A program made the translations under genes and the position numbers. The notes under the pieces were generated by a model. That model searched no databases and was not told the DNA's origin. It saw only the letters and a list, made by a program, of their open reading frames with translations. A stretch of 64,000 bases of DNA from Cryobacterium roopkundense (lineage in GTDB: Bacteria > Actinomycetota > Actinomycetes > Actinomycetales > Microbacteriaceae). The stretch is taken from contig NZ_JACHBQ010000001.1 in assembly GCF_014200405.1 (NCBI RefSeq), forward strand, positions 1,178,001 through 1,242,000. Reading direction: 5' to 3'. Positions 44,734 through 54,003 of the stretch are shown piece after piece (within the stretch, counting starts at the first letter, position 1; every line of letters begins with the position of its first letter).

Positions 44734-44765
44734 GTCGCAGGTTGAAATCCTGTCGGCCCGAGCAT
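44734..44765 (+). other. tRNA 3'-end-like remnant, possible attachment site
   Basis: The stretch reads GTCGCAGG TTGAAAT CCTGTCGGCCCG followed by AGCA: a T-arm (CAGG/CCTG around a 7-nt loop) plus a 3' acceptor strand. No anticodon or D-arm precedes it, so it is not a functional tRNA. Such 3' fragments are left by integration of mobile elements into tRNA genes. The rest of the gap 44452-44803 is AT-richer and empty. Confidence 0.4.
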
Positions 44766-44803
44766 AGGTCCGGGTCATCCGCCCGGGCTGAGCGGATGAC
44801 GGA

Positions 44804-46609
44804 TCAACGCTGAGACGACACTGTGCTGCGCCCGGCGCCGGAGAGCTGCGCCACGTCGAGTGCGAACAGGTCGTCGGCGCCGGCGGTCGCGGCGCCGAGC
44901 AGACCGGCGCACGCCGGCAGCAGCTGCTGTGCGTAGAACCGGGCCATCACGAGCTGGGTTTCTGCCTGCTCTGAGTCGGCCACAGCTGCGCCGGCGAGAG
45001 CCGAACGAGCCAGTAGCCAGCCTCCGACGCAGAGCCCCCACATGCGCAAGTACGGCACGGAACCGGCGAGCACCGCGTTCGGGTCCGCGCGACCGGTGCG
45101 GAGCATCCACTCGGTCGCGGTGTCTAGTGCGCCCAGTTGCGCATCGAGGCCGTGACGGATGGACTCGAACTCGCCACCGGCAGCGGCCAGTTCCGGCAGT
45201 ATGCCGCGCATGGTCGCGATAAGCTCCCGTGCGGAATCGCCACCACGCACCCCCAATTTGCGACCGACGAGATCCGCGGCCTGGATGCCGTTAGTGCCCT
45301 CGTAGATCGCCATGATGCGCACGTCTCGATAGTGCTGGGCCGCGCCGGTTTCCTCGATGAAGCCCATTCCTCCATGAATCTGCAGGGCGAGAGAGGTGAG
45401 CTCGTTGCCGAGGTCGCTGCCGAAAGCCTTGCAGATCGGCGTCAGCAGACCGGCGAGCTCGTCGGCTCTGGCACGCACCGCGGCATCCGGGTTGTGCGTA
45501 CTCTGGTCGACGTACACGGCGTTCAGCAGCATGAGGCGGCGTGCCGCGGCCAGGTAGGTCTTCTGCGTCATGAGCATGCGACGCACGTCGGGAAAGTCAA
45601 TGATGGCCGAGTCGCGTTCCGTGGCGCCGATGGCACGTCCCTGGCGCCGGGACTGGGCAAACTCGAGGGACTGCTGATAGGCCCGCTCACTGATCCCCAC
45701 GGCCTGCATTCCCACCGACACCCGCGCACTGTTCATCATGACAAACATGATCTGCATGCCCCGATTCTCCTCACCCACGAGGTACCCCGTCGCATCGTCA
45801 TAGTCGAGCACGCAGGTGGGGGACCCGTGGATTCCGAGCTTGTGCTCGAGTGATAGCGCGGAAACGCCGTTGCGCTCGCCGAGGGACCCGTCGTCGTTCA
45901 CGAGGAACTTGGGCACGATGAAGCACGAAATGCCCTTGGTGCCGGCGGGAGCGCCGGGCAGGCGGGCGAGCACGAGGTGAACGATCTGCTCAGCCATGTC
46001 GTGGTCGCCGTAGGTGATGTAGATCTTCTGACCGGTGATCGCATAGCTTCCATCGTCACGCTTGACGGCCCGGGTGGTGAGCGCGCCCACGTCGGAACCC
46101 GCCTGCGGTTCGGTGAGGTTCATGCTGCCGGTCCACTCCCCGCTGACCATCTTGGGGAGAAAACGCTGTTTGAGTTCGTCGCTGCCGGCGTGCAGGAGCG
46201 CCTCGATGGAACCCTGTGTCAGGAGCGGGCAGAGCGCGAATGCGACGTTCGCGGTGGACATCAGCTCCTGGATGGCCAGCCCGATCGTGTGCGGAAAGCC
46301 ACCGCCACCGAATTCCTCGGGCAGCGGCACCGCGCCCCAGCCCGTGTCAACGTACTGGCGGTAGGCGCTCTTGAAGCCCGGGGAGGTGACGACCCTGCCA
46401 TCCGACTCCCGCCTGGCACCCTGAACATCGCCGGCTCGGTTGGTGGGGCCGACCACCTCGGCCATGAACTCGCCGCACTGTTCCAAGAGATCGACGACTG
46501 TGTTGAGGTCTGCATGCTCGAATCCGGGCAATGCGGCGACGCCGGAGTATCCGACCACGTGCTCGAGCGTGAAAGCGATATCGGCTGTTTGTGGGCGAAA
46601 TTGACTCAT
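44804..46609 (-). CDS. large acyl-CoA dehydrogenase (DmdC/ACAD C-terminal type)
   Basis: 601 residues from ATG 46609 (MSQFRPQTAD; an upstream ATG at 46627 is also in frame). FAD-binding and substrate motifs: MNLTEPQAGSDVGALTTRA, GQKIYITYGDHDM, and LQIHGGMGFIEETG, with the catalytic Glu in AIYEGTNGIQA. The extra C-terminal helical domain fits the about 600-residue subclass. It oxidises an acyl-CoA; chain type is unknown. Confidence 0.9.
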   Translation of the reverse strand: MSQFRPQTADIAFTLEHVVGYSGVAALPGFEHADLNTVVDLLEQCGEFMAEVVGPTNRAGDVQGARRESDGRVVTSPGFKSAYRQYVDTGWGAVPLPEEFGGGGFPHTIGLAIQELMSTANVAFALCPLLTQGSIEALLHAGSDELKQRFLPKMVSGEWTGSMNLTEPQAGSDVGALTTRAVKRDDGSYAITGQKIYITYGDHDMAEQIVHLVLARLPGAPAGTKGISCFIVPKFLVNDDGSLGERNGVSALSLEHKLGIHGSPTCVLDYDDATGYLVGEENRGMQIMFVMMNSARVSVGMQAVGISERAYQQSLEFAQSRRQGRAIGATERDSAIIDFPDVRRMLMTQKTYLAAARRLMLLNAVYVDQSTHNPDAAVRARADELAGLLTPICKAFGSDLGNELTSLALQIHGGMGFIEETGAAQHYRDVRIMAIYEGTNGIQAADLVGRKLGVRGGDSARELIATMRGILPELAAAGGEFESIRHGLDAQLGALDTATEWMLRTGRADPNAVLAGSVPYLRMWGLCVGGWLLARSALAGAAVADSEQAETQLVMARFYAQQLLPACAGLLGAATAGADDLFALDVAQLSGAGRSTVSSQR

Positions 46610-46764
46610 GCCTGTCAGCGTAGCCACGGATATCGCTGCCGTGGTGAGACCTCAGAACCTGTTCGGGATTGTGCCGATTCCCTACAAATCTGCCGACAAT
46701 CCGCCGCGATTGGCGTTGTAATCCTACAAACGCGCTGAGTCGAGAGATCAGCGCGAGGCAAACG

Positions 46765-47112
46765 TCACCACCAGATCCACAGATTCGCGAAGAGGACAAG
46801 AACGCCGCTTATTCCAATCGACGTGAGAACAACCGCGACAACCAGAGCGAGCACGTCCAGCTTCGTCCTTTTCTGCCGGCCATGCTTCTTGAGCAGCAGA
46901 CCGACGACGGCAGTCACGAGAGCGAAAACGCCGACCGCCAAGGAAACCAGCCAGAGCCCGACGAAGATCAATACGAGGTCGGAAACACCGTCCTGTAGTG
47001 CAGTCCAGATGATGAGGACGGCAGCAATCAAAACCGAGACTGCGATGACTCCGCGGCTTATGCCCAGTAGGCCTGAACCCCAACGCCCGATACGAATTCC
47101 GTCAGTTTGCAT
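46765..47112 (-). CDS. small three-helix membrane protein, unknown function
   Basis: 115 residues from ATG 47112. Three membrane segments: GVIAVSVLIAAVLIIWTAL, LVLIFVGLWLVSLAVGVFALVTAVVGLLL and LDVLALVVAVVLTSIGISGVLVLF; a basic loop (KKHGRQKRTK) between the second and third. No family recognised. Confidence 0.65.
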   Translation of the reverse strand: MQTDGIRIGRWGSGLLGISRGVIAVSVLIAAVLIIWTALQDGVSDLVLIFVGLWLVSLAVGVFALVTAVVGLLLKKHGRQKRTKLDVLALVVAVVLTSIGISGVLVLFANLWIWW

Positions 47113-47544
47113 TTCATTTCCCCCTTTTGTCTGGCGGCGGGCTCAGCGCTGAGCCGCTCCCCAGGCTCCAGATTCTTGAGTGTCCCTTGTACTACTCAGT
47201 CAGTCCGGCTGGCCGCCGCACCGAGCTTTATTTACGTGCCGGGTCACCTGCCGATTCTTGAGGGACCTTCTTCCACTGTACGAGGCGAGGTCCGCACCCA
47301 CAGAACTCCGTTGGGTCGAAGCCCGGTCGCGTTATTCGATGGACCCCTCACGCAACTACCGCGAGCCGCGTATCCCGGATGCGCTCACCGCGGTTGAGGT
47401 GAACTCGATCCGGGCGCAATCGCAAGGTGGGAGGACGGGATAGACCCTGCATCGGGTCCACGGCCAGACGGACAACTCGGCGCGATCATCGAGTTCATGC
47501 TCGATGCGTCAGGTTGGATCGAAGGATTGGCTTAGCGTTAGGTC
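47113..47544. other. intergenic with possible coding remnants
   Basis: About 430 bp upstream of the XRE gene. Short protein-like pieces occur in different frames (for example RYSMDPSRNYREPRIPDALT near 47340 and GAIIEFMLDASGWIEGLA near 47490), but no continuous gene or family can be named. Confidence 0.35.
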
Positions 47545-48420
47545 ATGACCAATACGCGTGCAGAGATCCGTGAATTCTTGAGTTCTCGCCGCGCCCGAGT
47601 CAGCCCCGAACAGGCGGGCCTCCCGGCCTACGGTGGCAATCGTCGTGTCGCGGGACTCCGGCGCGAGGAGGTGGCGATGCTTAGCGGGGTGTCCGTGGAC
47701 TATTACGTTCGTTTGGAACGCGGCAATCTGGCTGGCGCCTCGGAAAGTGTGCTCGATGCCCTGGCGAGAACCCTCCGGCTGACCGAGGCGGAGAGCGAGT
47801 ACCTGTTCAATCTGGCCCGTGCCGCGGGGCCAGGTCGCATTCCGCGGCAACGGACCTCCACCACAGTGCGTCCTGCCGTTCAGCAGATTTTGGACGCGGT
47901 ATCGGATGCGCCGGCGTGGGTGAGGAACGGTCGACACGACATCCTTGCTGTCAACCGGATGGGGCGGGCGCTGTACGCGCCGGTGTTCGAAGATCCTCGG
48001 CGGCCGGTGAACACGACCCGGTTCACCTACCTGAATCCTGCGGCTCGCGAGTTCTGGCGAGATTACGACCAGATCGCCAACGACGCGGCGGCCATGCTCC
48101 GACTCGAGGCCGGCCGTACCCCGCATGACCCCGAGTTGATCAAGCTCGTAGGGGAGTTGTCCACGCAGAGCGAGGTGTTCCGGCAGCGCTGGGCGTCGCG
48201 GGACGTGATGCATCATCGCAGCGGTCTCAAACGCCTACATCACCCCGTCGTGGGCGATCTCGATCTCAACTACGAGTCGATGGACCTGCCGAGCGAGCCG
48301 GGTCTTGTGATGAACGTCTACACCGCGCCGGCTGGCTCACCGACAGCGGATGCCTTGAAACTGCTGGCCTCGTGGGCGGCGACCCAGGAGTCTGCGGTCA
48401 ACGACCGTCAGCCCCGCTGA
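47545..48420 (+). CDS. XRE-family regulator with MmyB-like ligand-binding domain
   Basis: 291 residues. The N-terminal HTH contains VAGLRREEVAMLSGVSVDYYVRLERG; the C-terminal MmyB-type PAS-like domain contains LAVNRMGRALYAPVFED, NTTRFTYLNP and REFWRDYDQIANDAAAMLR. Such regulators often control a neighbouring dehydrogenase or reductase and bind a small lipophilic ligand. None is directly adjacent on this strand. Confidence 0.9.
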   Translation: MTNTRAEIREFLSSRRARVSPEQAGLPAYGGNRRVAGLRREEVAMLSGVSVDYYVRLERGNLAGASESVLDALARTLRLTEAESEYLFNLARAAGPGRIPRQRTSTTVRPAVQQILDAVSDAPAWVRNGRHDILAVNRMGRALYAPVFEDPRRPVNTTRFTYLNPAAREFWRDYDQIANDAAAMLRLEAGRTPHDPELIKLVGELSTQSEVFRQRWASRDVMHHRSGLKRLHHPVVGDLDLNYESMDLPSEPGLVMNVYTAPAGSPTADALKLLASWAATQESAVNDRQPR

Positions 48421-48539
48421 CCTCACCCGCCTTCTGCCTGTACGCTGCATCTTCCCCGATACCGGCGGATTCCGGACGAGATCGCGCAGCGTGCCCGCTC
48501 GTGGATTTCCGTGCGTTGGGCGCACCAGATCCCATGCAC

Positions 48540-49247
48540 TCAACCGAACGGCTCAGCCCATTCTGCGTGCGTCACCGTGAGTCCGTGGGTAATCGCCCAT
48601 GCCAGCTCGGTCGGGGAGGAGCGCAAGCCCTCGCTAGCCAACGTTCCGAATGTTTGAGGGTCCCAATCGAGCGACATGGCCGCATACACATCATCCACAA
48701 CGGTTCGGAGCCTGTGCGGGGAACCCAGTGCGATAGACGCCGTAACGAGCCGTGCTCCTCGACTCACCCTCTGGGCGATTCCGACGAGCTTCACCTCGCC
48801 GCGGGCATTCACGCTGTGGGGCCCTGCGCAGTATTCGTGTCGGACCTCCCCGACACGTGCGTCGACGCCGAGATCCAGGAGCACCCGCTGCACGGACTCA
48901 GACACCACCGTGAAAACGCGCTCATTGGAGATGCCCTGATCCGAGGGAGTTATCAGATCGATGACCAGGCAGCTTTCGTCGTAAGCAACAGCCCTCCCTC
49001 CCGCCAGCCGGATAACGGGAGCGAAGCCATTGATCCTCGCTGCCTCCTGTGCGGCTGCAAACGACGGCATGAGGCTTTCCCGGCGGCTGAACGCGACCGT
49101 GGGGCGCGGCGCGTATACCCGCAAAGTCGGACGGGGGTGATCGGCGACCTGCATCGCCCGCATGAGCGTGAGCGTATGGTCAATGTCGGATTGCGCTTCG
49201 GGACCCACCTGACCGCTCAGCTGAATCATGTCCACGGAACGGTTCAC
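48540..49247 (-). CDS. lipoate-protein ligase A / biotin-lipoyl ligase family protein
   Basis: 235 residues, overlapping the DUF808 gene by 4 bp. RLAGGRAVAYDESCLVIDLI corresponds to the RRxxGGGAVxHD lipoate-binding loop and EVKLVGIAQRV contains the family Lys and the GxAQ motif. It is shorter than E. coli LplA, like the catalytic-domain-only ligases. It may attach lipoate or octanoate to 2-oxoacid dehydrogenase or GcvH domains. Confidence 0.78.
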   Translation of the reverse strand: MNRSVDMIQLSGQVGPEAQSDIDHTLTLMRAMQVADHPRPTLRVYAPRPTVAFSRRESLMPSFAAAQEAARINGFAPVIRLAGGRAVAYDESCLVIDLITPSDQGISNERVFTVVSESVQRVLLDLGVDARVGEVRHEYCAGPHSVNARGEVKLVGIAQRVSRGARLVTASIALGSPHRLRTVVDDVYAAMSLDWDPQTFGTLASEGLRSSPTELAWAITHGLTVTHAEWAEPFG

Positions 49248-50131
49248 ACTCCGCGAGGGGTGCGGTGCTTACGGAGGCGCGAGACTCCGAGAACTGTCAC
49301 GACACTGAGCAGGCCCAGAAGGAGCCCGAACACGGCGGACATCGCCGTGTCGGTCAGCCAGACAACGACAGGTCCGGCGGCTTCGACTGCGTGAGTCACA
49401 ACGTGCAGCGCATCGTACGGTGCGTGCCAGAATGTGGCGGCGAGGTTGGCGATCACCAGATGGCCGCCCACCCACAGCATGGCGACAGTCCCGATGATGC
49501 CGATCACACTGAAGACGGCCGGCATGGAGGCGACGATACGCACGCCGGTGCGTCGCACCCGTCGAACGGGGTTCTTCATCAGGGTCAGCCCGATGTCATC
49601 GATCTTCACGAGCAGGGCGACAGCACCATAGACGAGCACCGTCATGCCGAGGCCGATCACCACCAAAGCGCCCAGAGTCATCCAGATTCCAAAATCGGGG
49701 TCGAGGCTCGCCAGCGCGATGAGCATGATCTCTGTGCTCAGGATGAGGTCGGTGCGAATCGCTCCGAAGATGAGCTTTTTCTCGTCCCGCGATTCCGTCT
49801 CGCCGGGTGAGTGATGAACGCCGAACCATTCGGTGACTTTCTCCGCGCCCTCGAAGCACAGATAGGTGCCGCCGAGGATCAGCAGAAACGGCAACACCCA
49901 CGGCGCGAACGCGGACAGGAGCAGGGCGAGAGGAATGATGATGACGAACTTGTTGAACAGACTGCCCAGCGCAATCCGCCACACGACGTGCAGCTCGCGC
50001 GCCGGCGAGAGCCCCTGAACGTACTGCGGGGTCACGGCCGCGTCGTCGATGACGACACCGGCGGTTTTGGCGCTTGCCTTCAGGGCGGCGGTAAGGATGT
50101 CATCGACAACGGCGAGCAGGCCGACCGACAT
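49244..50131 (-). CDS. DUF808 (YedI-like) integral membrane protein
   Basis: 295 residues from ATG 50131 (MSVGLLAVVDDILTAALKASA). The N-terminal DDIAALLD-like stretch, FNKFVIIIPLALLLSAFAPW, LLILGGTYLCFEGAEK and VKIDDIGL mark the DUF808 family, with about seven membrane segments. Function unknown. It lies 64 bp after the NYN gene and overlaps the ligase gene. Confidence 0.88.
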   Translation of the reverse strand: MSVGLLAVVDDILTAALKASAKTAGVVIDDAAVTPQYVQGLSPARELHVVWRIALGSLFNKFVIIIPLALLLSAFAPWVLPFLLILGGTYLCFEGAEKVTEWFGVHHSPGETESRDEKKLIFGAIRTDLILSTEIMLIALASLDPDFGIWMTLGALVVIGLGMTVLVYGAVALLVKIDDIGLTLMKNPVRRVRRTGVRIVASMPAVFSVIGIIGTVAMLWVGGHLVIANLAATFWHAPYDALHVVTHAVEAAGPVVVWLTDTAMSAVFGLLLGLLSVVTVLGVSRLRKHRTPRGV

Positions 50132-50195
50132 GTGGTTCTCCTCGGATGGGGCCCCTGGGGCGGGGCGACGGCAGGTGTTTCGGCGGTTGTGGTGC

Positions 50196-51212
50196 TTAGC
50201 GTTTGGTTTCTGCCCCGGGGCGCAGTCGGATGAGCCGCTGCGGGCCATCCTCTTTCAGCTCGGCCAGGTCGCTACGGGAGGAGAGGAAATCGGTGAACGA
50301 CCGGAAGCCGAGCGGCTTCTCGTTGAAGGACGGGTCCATCCGCCGCATCTGGTTCTTGATCGTGCCGGTGTTGAGCCACTCGTCGGCGTCGCCCTTGGCG
50401 TGACCGATCTGAAGCGCGCGCACCAGAAGTTCTGTCGCGACCAACTGGGGGTCGATGTCGTCGGCTTCCGGCTCATCGAACTGTGCGTCGTCGGTGTGCG
50501 AGAACATGGGAATCGTGGTGAACTTGCGGGCTTCGACCGGGGTCGGGTCGGGCGCGGTCTCGGCGGGTTCCGGGGCCCTCCTGCCTGATTTCGGCCGCTC
50601 CGCAGTGGCGGCAGCCGCCGCCGTCGCGGTGGAATTGTCGATTCCAGGTAGCGAGTCGTAGTCCTCGAACTCGTCGCAGGCAGCCGCCAGCGACGTGCTC
50701 GTCGAGCCCGCCACTCCGATGCCCACGACGAAGCGACCCAGTCGTTTCGACTTCTGGGCGAGGGCGATGTAGTCGGAATCGCCGGCGATGATGATCACGT
50801 GGGTCAGGTCGGGCAGTCGAAACAGGTCCTCAACCACATCGACGGCCAAGCGGATGTCCGCCCCGTTTTTGGTGCCACGGGTGGTCGTGGTGAAGAGCTG
50901 GGTGAGGTCGACGGCCCTCGACATGAGTTGACGCTGGTAACTCGCGTTGACGGGCACGGACCAGTCGGCGTAGGCGCGATTGACGACCAGGGTGCCAAAT
51001 GACGCGGCGAAGTCGATGATGGCATTGAAGTCGACCGTCGCGGCGGCGAGCTTTGCGGCGACCTCAGGGTCGGCATCCCGCCTCGTTCTGTCGAAATCGC
51101 GGATGCCGTCGCGCTGGAAGGCATTGCGCCCGTGTAGCTGCTGGTAGCGCGAGATGACGATGTTGTCGAAGTCGATATAGAGGCCGACGCGTGCATCGTT
51201 CGGTTCGGTCAT
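50196..51212 (-). CDS. NYN-domain RNase-like protein with C-terminal OST-HTH/LOTUS-like domain
   Basis: 338 residues from ATG 51212, with AAGGAG upstream. The PIN-like NYN fold is marked by VGLYIDFDNIV, NGADIRLAVDVVEDL and HVIIIAGDSDYIALAQ, the conserved Asp cluster for metal binding. A disordered Ala/Pro-rich linker leads to LVATELLVRALQIGHA and NEKPLGFRSFTDFLSSR, resembling a LOTUS RNA-binding domain. It probably cleaves or binds RNA. Confidence 0.85.
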   Translation of the reverse strand: MTEPNDARVGLYIDFDNIVISRYQQLHGRNAFQRDGIRDFDRTRRDADPEVAAKLAAATVDFNAIIDFAASFGTLVVNRAYADWSVPVNASYQRQLMSRAVDLTQLFTTTTRGTKNGADIRLAVDVVEDLFRLPDLTHVIIIAGDSDYIALAQKSKRLGRFVVGIGVAGSTSTSLAAACDEFEDYDSLPGIDNSTATAAAAATAERPKSGRRAPEPAETAPDPTPVEARKFTTIPMFSHTDDAQFDEPEADDIDPQLVATELLVRALQIGHAKGDADEWLNTGTIKNQMRRMDPSFNEKPLGFRSFTDFLSSRSDLAELKEDGPQRLIRLRPGAETKR

Positions 51213-51348
51213 GGTGAGCTCCTTAGCCACAGGCGGAAGACTCAGTCGCGATCCGGTACCTCTAGTTTGATGCGAGCGATTGACGAGGGCAACTCGGGGG
51301 CGGTCGGGGCGACCTTTTCTGCGCACTCGACGTGCCAGCGGCCGACCT

Positions 51349-52377
51349 TCAATTCAGGGGGATTCCGTTCCGCAGGGACTCGACTACCTCGAGGATCGCC
51401 TGAGTGGTGGATGCCGCGTACTCCTCTTTCAGGATCAGTGCTGCGTGGCTCGCCCCGTCGATGACCCTGTGCACGCTGTTGCTTGACAGGCTCGCGAGGT
51501 GTTCCTGGGCCGCAGAGTGAACAGGGTCGCCCCCGACGCCTGCGGTCAGCACAACCAACGGCTTCGAGCCGAAGTCGTCCAGGGAGGCGGCTTCCGCCCC
51601 GGAGGCGCCACCCTGCACGAACTCGTCCAGATAGCTGCGCACGTAGTCGGCTGTGGCGCTGCCAGCGCGAACTTTCTCGCGGGCTCGGGGCGGCAGGGTG
51701 TCGTAGTCGAACCCGAGCAGGCCGATCACCTGCGCCACCCCCACTCGTGCGGCGGCCGAGCCGAGCGCCGCGACACGGCCCAAGGCGTCCTACGATCCGC
51801 CCGAGTAAGCGGATGCTGCGGTCGGGTTCGCGTTTGATGCCGGGTTGGTGGAGTCCACCAGCACCATCCCGGCCACGTCATCGGGGTAGTGGGCGGCGAA
51901 GGTGAGCACGTAGAGACCACCGAAGGAATGGCCAGCCAGCACGTACGGACCGGGAACGTCGGCACTGTGGAGCGCGGCGCGCGGGTCGGTCGCGACCTGC
52001 GTGGCGTCCTGGGGAGCATCCGTTGGATCGCTCCAACCTCGACCCGCTCGGTCGTACACACAGACTCGGGTATCAGCGGCCACAGCAGGCGATATCCACG
52101 CCATGACCGAGGAGAAGTCGCCCGCACCCGGTTCCAACACGACTGTGGGAGTGCGGGAGCCGGTGCAGTGCACGTGCAAACCGTGTCCATCGACGTCGAT
52201 CAGCTGACCGGCCAGTGGATATGCGCTCACGTCCACCGCTTCGCGCACCGTCTCGTACCCGCCGCCAATGGCGGCCAGGCCCAACAGTGCCAGGACCGGG
52301 TAGAGCAACCATCGACTGCCTCGGCCCGGAAGCCGGCGACGGACGTGTGAATCAGGGCTTGTTCGGCCCGCGCCCAA
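51349..52377 (-). pseudogene. membrane-anchored alpha/beta hydrolase interrupted by an in-frame TAG
   Basis: Two frames lie in the same phase, separated only by TAG at 51790-51792. The first half has an N-terminal membrane segment (LLYPVLALLGLAAIGGG) and the hydrolase core: HCTGSRTPTVVLEPGAGDFS, the oxyanion region, VCVYDRAGRGWSD and nucleophile Ser in LAGHSFGG. The second half has the late strand LVVLTAGVGGD and the catalytic His in GASHAALI. Joined, they give a normal 342-residue enzyme. No frameshift is needed, so it is a recent nonsense mutation or a readthrough site. Start assumed at TTG 52377, overlapping pspA. Confidence 0.8.
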
Positions 52378-53131
52378 TGCCCAACCACGCGTCGGGACTT
52401 TCGCCGCGAGTCTCGGCGCCCACCGGGCTGTCCGAAGAACGAGCGTTCTTCATGGCCTGTAGTTGCCGATCTACGCTGGTTTGGCTAGCGCCGGGGGAGA
52501 GCTGACGGTCGAGGTCCGCGTCCGGGGCGGCCGTCACGCCGGTCAGGGCGCCGCTCGCGAGCAGCTCGTCGGTGGCTGCGGCTCTGGCCTGCATCTGAGC
52601 GACCCGGTCTTGTGCACGGCGGAGGCTCGCACCCACGTCGCTGAGTTGAGAACCGATGCCGGCCGCGGCCTCGTTGGCCTTCACCCGGGCCTCGGAGGCA
52701 GCAAAGGTGGCCTTCATCGTCTCCTTCTCCGTGCGGAAAGCCTTCACGCGTTGCGCGAGGCGCCGCTCGTTGTCTTCAAGCTGGGCCTGCTGGAGCCGGA
52801 GTGCGGCGTGCTGGTCGCGCAGGGCGGCGAACTGTCCTTCGAGCACTGAGCGGCGCTCGAGCGCCGTTCGGGCGAAGTCCTCCCGGCTCTGGTTCAGGGC
52901 CTCCTCGGCCTGCGCGGTGAGTCGTTGGTATCGGGTGCCCATCTCCTGACCCTGGAGCTCGATCCGCTTGCGAGCCGTCGCCACCTCGGCCAACCCCTGG
53001 CGCACCTGCTGGAGCATCTTCAGTTGCTGCTCGTAGCTGTCGTCGAGGGCTTCTCCTGGATCTTCCATGTGTTCGAGGGCGCGAGATGCCTTGCCGCGAA
53101 AGACGACACGGAACCGTGAGGTGAGGCTCAT
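52352..53131 (-). CDS. pspA: PspA/IM30 (ESCRT-III-like) membrane stress protein
   Basis: 259 residues from ATG 53131 (MSLTSRFRVVFRGKASRALE). Amphipathic N-terminal helix, then long coiled coil: DPGEALDDSYEQQLKMLQQV, LEGQFAALRDQHAALRLQQAQLEDNE and on to a disordered tail rich in Ser/Pro. It binds stressed inner membranes and oligomerises. The upstream frame is continuous with it, without a stop, see the neighbouring pseudogene. Confidence 0.88.
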   Translation of the reverse strand: MSLTSRFRVVFRGKASRALEHMEDPGEALDDSYEQQLKMLQQVRQGLAEVATARKRIELQGQEMGTRYQRLTAQAEEALNQSREDFARTALERRSVLEGQFAALRDQHAALRLQQAQLEDNERRLAQRVKAFRTEKETMKATFAASEARVKANEAAAGIGSQLSDVGASLRRAQDRVAQMQARAAATDELLASGALTGVTAAPDADLDRQLSPGASQTSVDRQLQAMKNARSSDSPVGAETRGESPDAWLGIGRGPNKP

Positions 53132-53650
53132 GATTTGTTTCCCCTGCGCGGCCGGTCGATGTGTGTGGGCAGGACCGAGCCATCCGGGTGGTTGGCGGTC
53201 AGGGAGCGCAACTCTTGAACGCCGGCGGCTCACCATGCCGGCCACCTCCTCGACGCGGCGGCTGGCCACGGGCAGGCCTTCGGCGAGAGTGGCGTAATCG
53301 TATTCGCTCTCCATCAACCGGAGTTGCGATTCGAGTGCAAGGCCTTCGAGGTGGATGCGGCGAAAGAGCTGCGGCAGTTCGCCGCGCGGGCCGTCGCTGC
53401 GCAGAGACAGGTCACGGGCGGCCTGCGCGCTTTCGAGCACGTCACCCAGCCGGACGCGCAACTAGCGCACCTTACGCTGCGGCCCGGTGCTGAGTTGGGC
53501 ACGCGTGCGCAGGACCTCTGTGGCCAGGGTACGACTGCGGCGCATCCGTTTGACGAGCATTCGGACGATGAGCACGGCTGTCACGGCGAAGACGAGGACG
53601 ATCACAGCGAGCGTGATGAGCACTTCGGCGAGAACGCTCACGATGCCCAC
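53132..53650 (-). pseudogene. small membrane protein interrupted by an in-frame TAG, upstream of pspA
   Basis: The first 62 codons (53650-53465) encode a membrane segment (VLAEVLITLAVIVLVFAVTAVLIV) and a basic stretch ending GPQRKVR, then TAG at 53462-53464. In the same frame the protein continues with LRVRLGDVLESAQAARDLSL and PRGELPQLFRRIHLEGLALE, a helical, gene-like sequence, and runs without a further stop into pspA. Either the gene is broken by one nonsense mutation, or readthrough gives a longer product. I recall similar proteins beside actinobacterial pspA genes, but could not check. Confidence 0.6.
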
Positions 53651-54003
53651 CGACCCTTGCCTCGGCCGGGGGATGACTCACATTTCATCTGTCCGCCTTT
53701 ACCGGGCGGATTTGGTGGTGCCGCCCACGCCACACGGCGATCTAGTGATTAAAATACGCCTCCGTTCCTCCACGTGTCACCCCTGAAGCTACGGTTGTCC
53801 ATATCGCGTTTCCAGGTTCGCATCCGATTGGTGGCGCGATGCGTGCCGGAACTTTCGTTGGACCGCGTGCCCAAGCTTTTCGTGAACCGAAATTCACAAC
53901 TGGTACTGTGTGAGAAATGGTGGTTCGGCCACGGGCGAAAGCCGCGAATGTCACGGAATCGCTTGCGGCACAGGTGGACAGCCGGAAGAAGAGGAGGCCA
54001 CAC

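Noticed and set aside
44700..44790. Complete tRNA gene
   Set aside because: Only a T-arm and an acceptor-like 3' strand are visible; no D-arm, anticodon arm or 5' acceptor strand precede them.
51349..53650. Genome-wide recoding of TAG as an amino acid
   Set aside because: Several intact genes in the window, including pcaF and the second sugar permease, end at TAG with normal family lengths.
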